Positions 6,012 through 8,734 of a stretch of 8,734 nt of DNA are shown here, piece by piece. A program made the translations under genes and the position numbers. Position 1 is the first letter of the stretch. Each line of letters begins with the position of its first letter. The DNA is from Candidatus Omnitrophota bacterium. Lineage in GTDB: Bacteria > Omnitrophota > Gorgyraeia > 2-02-FULL-51-18 > JAGOUK01. Below the pieces are notes generated by a model that was not told the origin of the DNA, did no database searches, and worked only from the letters and a program-made list of their open reading frames with translations. The stretch lies in contig JADGBA010000009.1 of NCBI GenBank assembly GCA_015231685.1, forward strand, positions 11,835 through 20,568. The letters run 5' to 3'.

Positions 6012-7003
6012 TGAGCGTGCATCGCGACCCCATCGGCATCATCGGCATCGGGCACTCCACACCGGAGCGACGGCTGACCAACGCAGACCTCGAGCGAATG
6101 GTGGATACCTCCGACGAATGGATTCGTACGCGCACCGGCATTCGCGAACGCCGTATCGCCGAACCCGGCACCGGCACGAGTCATTGGGCATCGCGCGCGG
6201 CTCGTGATGCGTTGAAGTCCGCCGGCAAAAGCGCCGAAGAAATCGATTTGATTGTGGTGGGGACAACCACACCGGACATGCCTATTCCGTCCTGTTCGTG
6301 CCTGGTTCAGGAACTGATTGGCGCGCGCCGGGCTGTATGCTTTGATCTTGCCGCGGCCTGCGCCGGATTCTTATTCAGTCTCGCAACGGCCGAACAGTAT
6401 CTGAGAAACGGGTTTTTTAAAACCGCGCTGGTGATCGGCGCTGATGAGTTGTCGCCTTTTGTGGATTGGAAAGAGCGCTCGACCTGCGTTCTTTTTGGAG
6501 ACGCGGCCGGCGCGTGTGTTCTTGGTGCGGTCAAAGGCCGGGGGATTATCGACCAGGATATGGGATCCGACGGACAAGCCTCCCGTCTGATCATGATTCC
6601 CAGCGGGGGCTCTGCCAGCCCCGCCTCAGCCCAAACCGTTGCTAACGGCGGACACTACCTCAAGATGAACGGCGCCGAGGTCTTTAAGTTGGCGGTGCGG
6701 GGAATGACGGGTTCCGTCAACAAGCTTCTTGAGAGAAATAACCTTCAGGCAGAGGACATCGCCTGCATCATACCGCATCAGGCCAATATGAGAATTATTG
6801 ATGCCGTCGCTTCGCGGCTCGGAGTGCCGATTGACCGGCTTTTTGTCAATCTCGATCGGTACGGCAATACGTCAGCCGCTTCCATCGCGGTCGCGTTGTC
6901 TGAGGCGAGCGCTGCGGGCCGAATTCGGCGGGGAGATAAGGTGATTCTAACGACCTTCGGGGCGGGGCTGGTGTGGGGGTCCACGCTTTTGGAGTGGGAA
7001 TGA
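6011..7003 (+). CDS. fabH: 3-oxoacyl-ACP synthase III (FabH)
   Basis: Condenses an acyl-CoA starter (usually acetyl-CoA) with malonyl-ACP to begin fatty acid chains. The 330-residue thiolase-fold protein has the full Cys-His-Asn triad: C117 in AAACAGF, H256 in PHQANMR and N286 in RYGNTSAAS (E. coli C112, H244, N274). The N-terminus reads IGIIGIGHSTPERRLTN, followed by DTSDEWIRTRTGIRER, both typical. ATG 6011 is chosen over the upstream in-frame ATG at 5957 because the family starts here and GGGAG (5998-6002) lies 8 nt before it. The start overlaps the plsX stop and the end overlaps the ATG candidate of fabD. Very sure. Confidence 0.97.
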   Translation: MSVHRDPIGIIGIGHSTPERRLTNADLERMVDTSDEWIRTRTGIRERRIAEPGTGTSHWASRAARDALKSAGKSAEEIDLIVVGTTTPDMPIPSCSCLVQELIGARRAVCFDLAAACAGFLFSLATAEQYLRNGFFKTALVIGADELSPFVDWKERSTCVLFGDAAGACVLGAVKGRGIIDQDMGSDGQASRLIMIPSGGSASPASAQTVANGGHYLKMNGAEVFKLAVRGMTGSVNKLLERNNLQAEDIACIIPHQANMRIIDAVASRLGVPIDRLFVNLDRYGNTSAASIAVALSEASAAGRIRRGDKVILTTFGAGLVWGSTLLEWE

Positions 7004-7974
7004 ATCCAGTGCAAAATCAAGGGGGAATTGTGAAGAAGCGTGTTGCGTTGTTATTTCCGGGGCAGGGGGCCCAGTATGTCGGAATGGGCAAAGATATCTA
7101 CGAAGCTTACCCCGAAGCCCGGGAGTTGATGGACCGGTCTTCAGAAATTTTGGAGCTGGATATCCGCAAGGTTTGTTTTGAGGGGCCGACCGAGAAGCTT
7201 CAAAAGACTAGATTTGCCCAGCCGGCGATCTTCGTTGTCAGCATGGCGTGTCTGGAGGTTCTTAAGAAACGGGTTTTTGATGAATCGTTCGACGTGGTTG
7301 CGGGAGCCGGTCTGAGTTTGGGCGAAGCTACAGCCCTTGTTGCTGCGGGGGCCGTCGACTTGGAGGAGGGCCTGCAATTTGTGAGGCAACGCGGACTTTA
7401 TATGGATGAGGCTTCCGAAGAGCGGCCGGGAACCATGGCGGCGGTTTTGGGGATGGAGCCGGAGAAGATTGAAGCGGTTCTGGAGGGGACCGGAGCGCAA
7501 GTGGCTAATCTGAACGGCCCCGGGCAAGTGGTGATTTCCGGGCCTCATCCGGCGGTCGAAAAGGCGATTGCGGCGTGTCAGGCAGCCGGAGCACGCCGGG
7601 CGGTTGCATTGGATGTCAGCGGAGCGTTTCATTCCTCATGCATGGATCCCGCAACGGAACGGATCCGCCGAATCCTGGGGGATATGAAAATCAAAAAACC
7701 CGATTTTCCGGTCTATTCCAACCTGACCGCAAAGGGAGAAGCTGATCCGGAGGAGATTCGCGGAATCCTGGCCGATCAGATGAATCATCGCACGCTCTGG
7801 GAGGACTCCATGAGGCGCATGATCTCCGGGGGCGTTGATACATTTTATGAAATCGGGCCCGGCAGGGTGCTTCGGGGCCTGATGCGAAAAATCGATCCCA
7901 CCCAGACGGTTCGAAATGCCGGGACTCATGACGAGATTGCGGCGCTTGTAAAGGAGGTTTCTCATGTTGCTTAA
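7000..7974 (+). CDS. fabD: Malonyl-CoA:ACP transacylase (FabD)
   Basis: Moves malonyl from CoA to ACP, supplying every elongation step. Motifs: LLFPGQGAQYVGMG (oxyanion Gln), nucleophile Ser in GAGLSLGEA (codon 7315-7317), Arg in RQRGLYM (codon 7390-7392), His in GAFHSS (codon 7630-7632). Two starts are possible. ATG 7000 overlaps the fabH stop (ATGA) with GGAG 5 nt before it (324 residues). GTG 7030 follows AAGGGGGA and gives 314 residues with S96, R121 and H201, close to E. coli numbering (S92, R117, H201). The longer form is listed; the first ten residues are outside the conserved fold. The residue before the catalytic Ser is Leu-flanked (GLSLGE) where most FabD have GHSLGE, and the usual Tyr after Glu is Ala. 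The end overlaps the fabG start by 11 nt. Confidence 0.96.
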   Translation: MNPVQNQGGIVKKRVALLFPGQGAQYVGMGKDIYEAYPEARELMDRSSEILELDIRKVCFEGPTEKLQKTRFAQPAIFVVSMACLEVLKKRVFDESFDVVAGAGLSLGEATALVAAGAVDLEEGLQFVRQRGLYMDEASEERPGTMAAVLGMEPEKIEAVLEGTGAQVANLNGPGQVVISGPHPAVEKAIAACQAAGARRAVALDVSGAFHSSCMDPATERIRRILGDMKIKKPDFPVYSNLTAKGEADPEEIRGILADQMNHRTLWEDSMRRMISGGVDTFYEIGPGRVLRGLMRKIDPTQTVRNAGTHDEIAALVKEVSHVA

Positions 7975-8707
7975 GGATCGGGTGGCTATTGTTACTGGCG
8001 CTTCCCGCGGGATTGGCCGCGAAATTGCTTTGGGATTCGCCCGAGAGGGCGCGCGCATGGTTCTGGCAGCCCGAAACCAGGGTGCCCTTGAGGCTCTGGC
8101 CTCCGAAATCGTCAGCGCCGGGCTTTTGGAACCCCAGGTGGTGGTCACTGATGTGACGCAAGAGCAATCTGTGCAATCGCTTGTGGATAGTGCGCTTGAC
8201 AAATGGAACGAAATTGATATACTCGTCAACAATGCCGGAATCACCCGAGACACGCTTCTGGTCAGAATGACAGAAGAGGATTGGGATGCGGTCATGAACG
8301 CCAATCTGAAAGGCGCTTTTTTTGGCACCAAGGCCGCTTCGAAGGTGATGATGCGCCAACGGCGGGGCAGGATCATCAATATCGCATCTGTCATCGGGTT
8401 GGTGGGAAACGCCGGCCAAGCTAATTACGCGGCCAGCAAAGCCGGCATTATTGCGTTGACAAAAAGCGCGGCGCGGGAAATGGCGTCGAGAAATATTTTG
8501 GTCAATGCGATTGCGCCGGGTTTTATTCAGACGGAAATGACGGACCGTTTACCCGAATCCGTTAAATCCGCGGTGTTGCAGACGATTCCTGTGAAACGCT
8601 ACGGGACGAGTGCGGATATCGCCGGCGCCGCTTTGTATTTGGCCTCGGATCTTTCCGGGTACGTCACCGGTCAGGTATTGACGGTTGACGGTGGAATGGT
8701 GATGTAA
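7964..8707 (+). CDS. fabG: 3-oxoacyl-ACP reductase (FabG)
   Basis: NADPH-dependent reduction of 3-ketoacyl-ACP, the first reductive step of each cycle. A 247-residue classical short-chain dehydrogenase: cofactor motif TGASRGIG near the start, NNAG at about 89-92, then catalytic S142 (IASVIG), Y155 and K159 (YAASK), and the C-terminal VTGQVLTVDGGMVM end typical of FabG. Length and motifs match the fatty-acid enzyme, and the position between fabD and an ACP start excludes most other SDR roles. AAGGAGG (7951-7957) is a perfect ribosome binding site 6 nt before ATG 7964, the strongest in the operon, and lies inside the end of fabD. Very sure. Confidence 0.97.
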   Translation: MLLKDRVAIVTGASRGIGREIALGFAREGARMVLAARNQGALEALASEIVSAGLLEPQVVVTDVTQEQSVQSLVDSALDKWNEIDILVNNAGITRDTLLVRMTEEDWDAVMNANLKGAFFGTKAASKVMMRQRRGRIINIASVIGLVGNAGQANYAASKAGIIALTKSAAREMASRNILVNAIAPGFIQTEMTDRLPESVKSAVLQTIPVKRYGTSADIAGAALYLASDLSGYVTGQVLTVDGGMVM

Positions 8708-8727
8708 CCTCAAACAAGGAAGAGACC

Positions 8728-8734
8728 ATGTCGG
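8728..8734 (+). CDS. acpP: Start of the next gene, probably acyl carrier protein (cut by window edge)
   Basis: AAGGAAGAG (8716-8724) stands just before ATG 8728, followed by TCGG and the end of the window. Only Met-Ser and one base are visible. Acyl carrier protein is inferred purely from position: acpP follows fabG in most clusters of this order, 20 nt after its stop here. Confidence 0.5.

Noticed and set aside
7636..8419. Two overlapping minus-strand open frames opposite fabD and fabG
   Set aside because: Both are antisense to well-supported genes, and they compete with each other in different frames.

Overview
The window looks like a chromosomal segment of a Gram-negative-type bacterium with moderately high GC. 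It carries a housekeeping lipid-synthesis cluster flanked by a signalling gene, a membrane glycosyltransferase and a short repeat-bearing intergenic region. The lineage cannot be fixed from sequence alone. The order coaD-yceD-rpmF-plsX-fabH-fabD-fabG-(acpP), together with a FabD nucleophile motif reading GLSLGE instead of GHSLGE, reminds me of PVC-related and candidate-phylum (Omnitrophota-like) genomes, but this is a weak inference.

Layout. (1) 3-1640, plus strand: the end of a membrane sensor phosphatase (extracytoplasmic sensor, transmembrane helix, HAMP, coiled coil, SpoIIE/PP2C catalytic domain); its start lies outside the window. (2) 1641-2009: a possible weak terminator, a perfect 9-1-9 palindrome overlapping a sigma70-like promoter, and an unrecognised 72-residue small ORF with a strong ribosome binding site. 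(3) 1936-3534, minus strand: a GT-C type membrane glycosyltransferase whose 3' end overlaps the small ORF convergently. (4) 3535-3853: the divergent intergenic region, with a REP-like hairpin, a tandem pair of 22-bp repeats resembling an IS end, and a promoter for coaD. (5) 3854-8734, plus strand: a tightly packed operon, with several start and stop codons overlapping.

The operon ties CoA supply and ribosomal protein L32 to fatty acid and phospholipid synthesis. CoaD makes dephospho-CoA, the precursor of the phosphopantetheine arm of CoA and ACP. YceD and L32 are the usual pair ahead of plsX. PlsX makes acyl-phosphate for membrane lipid synthesis. FabD loads malonyl onto ACP, FabH starts the chain, FabG does the first reduction, and ACP itself begins at the right edge.

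The most notable feature is that plsX is broken into two overlapping reading frames at about 5590-5615. The piece between the conserved blocks is about 17-20 nt shorter than I expect for the family. The downstream half begins at a GTG preceded by a near-perfect ribosome binding site (GGAGGT, 5590-5595). It could be a frameshift mutation, an assembly error, or a truly split two-chain PlsX.
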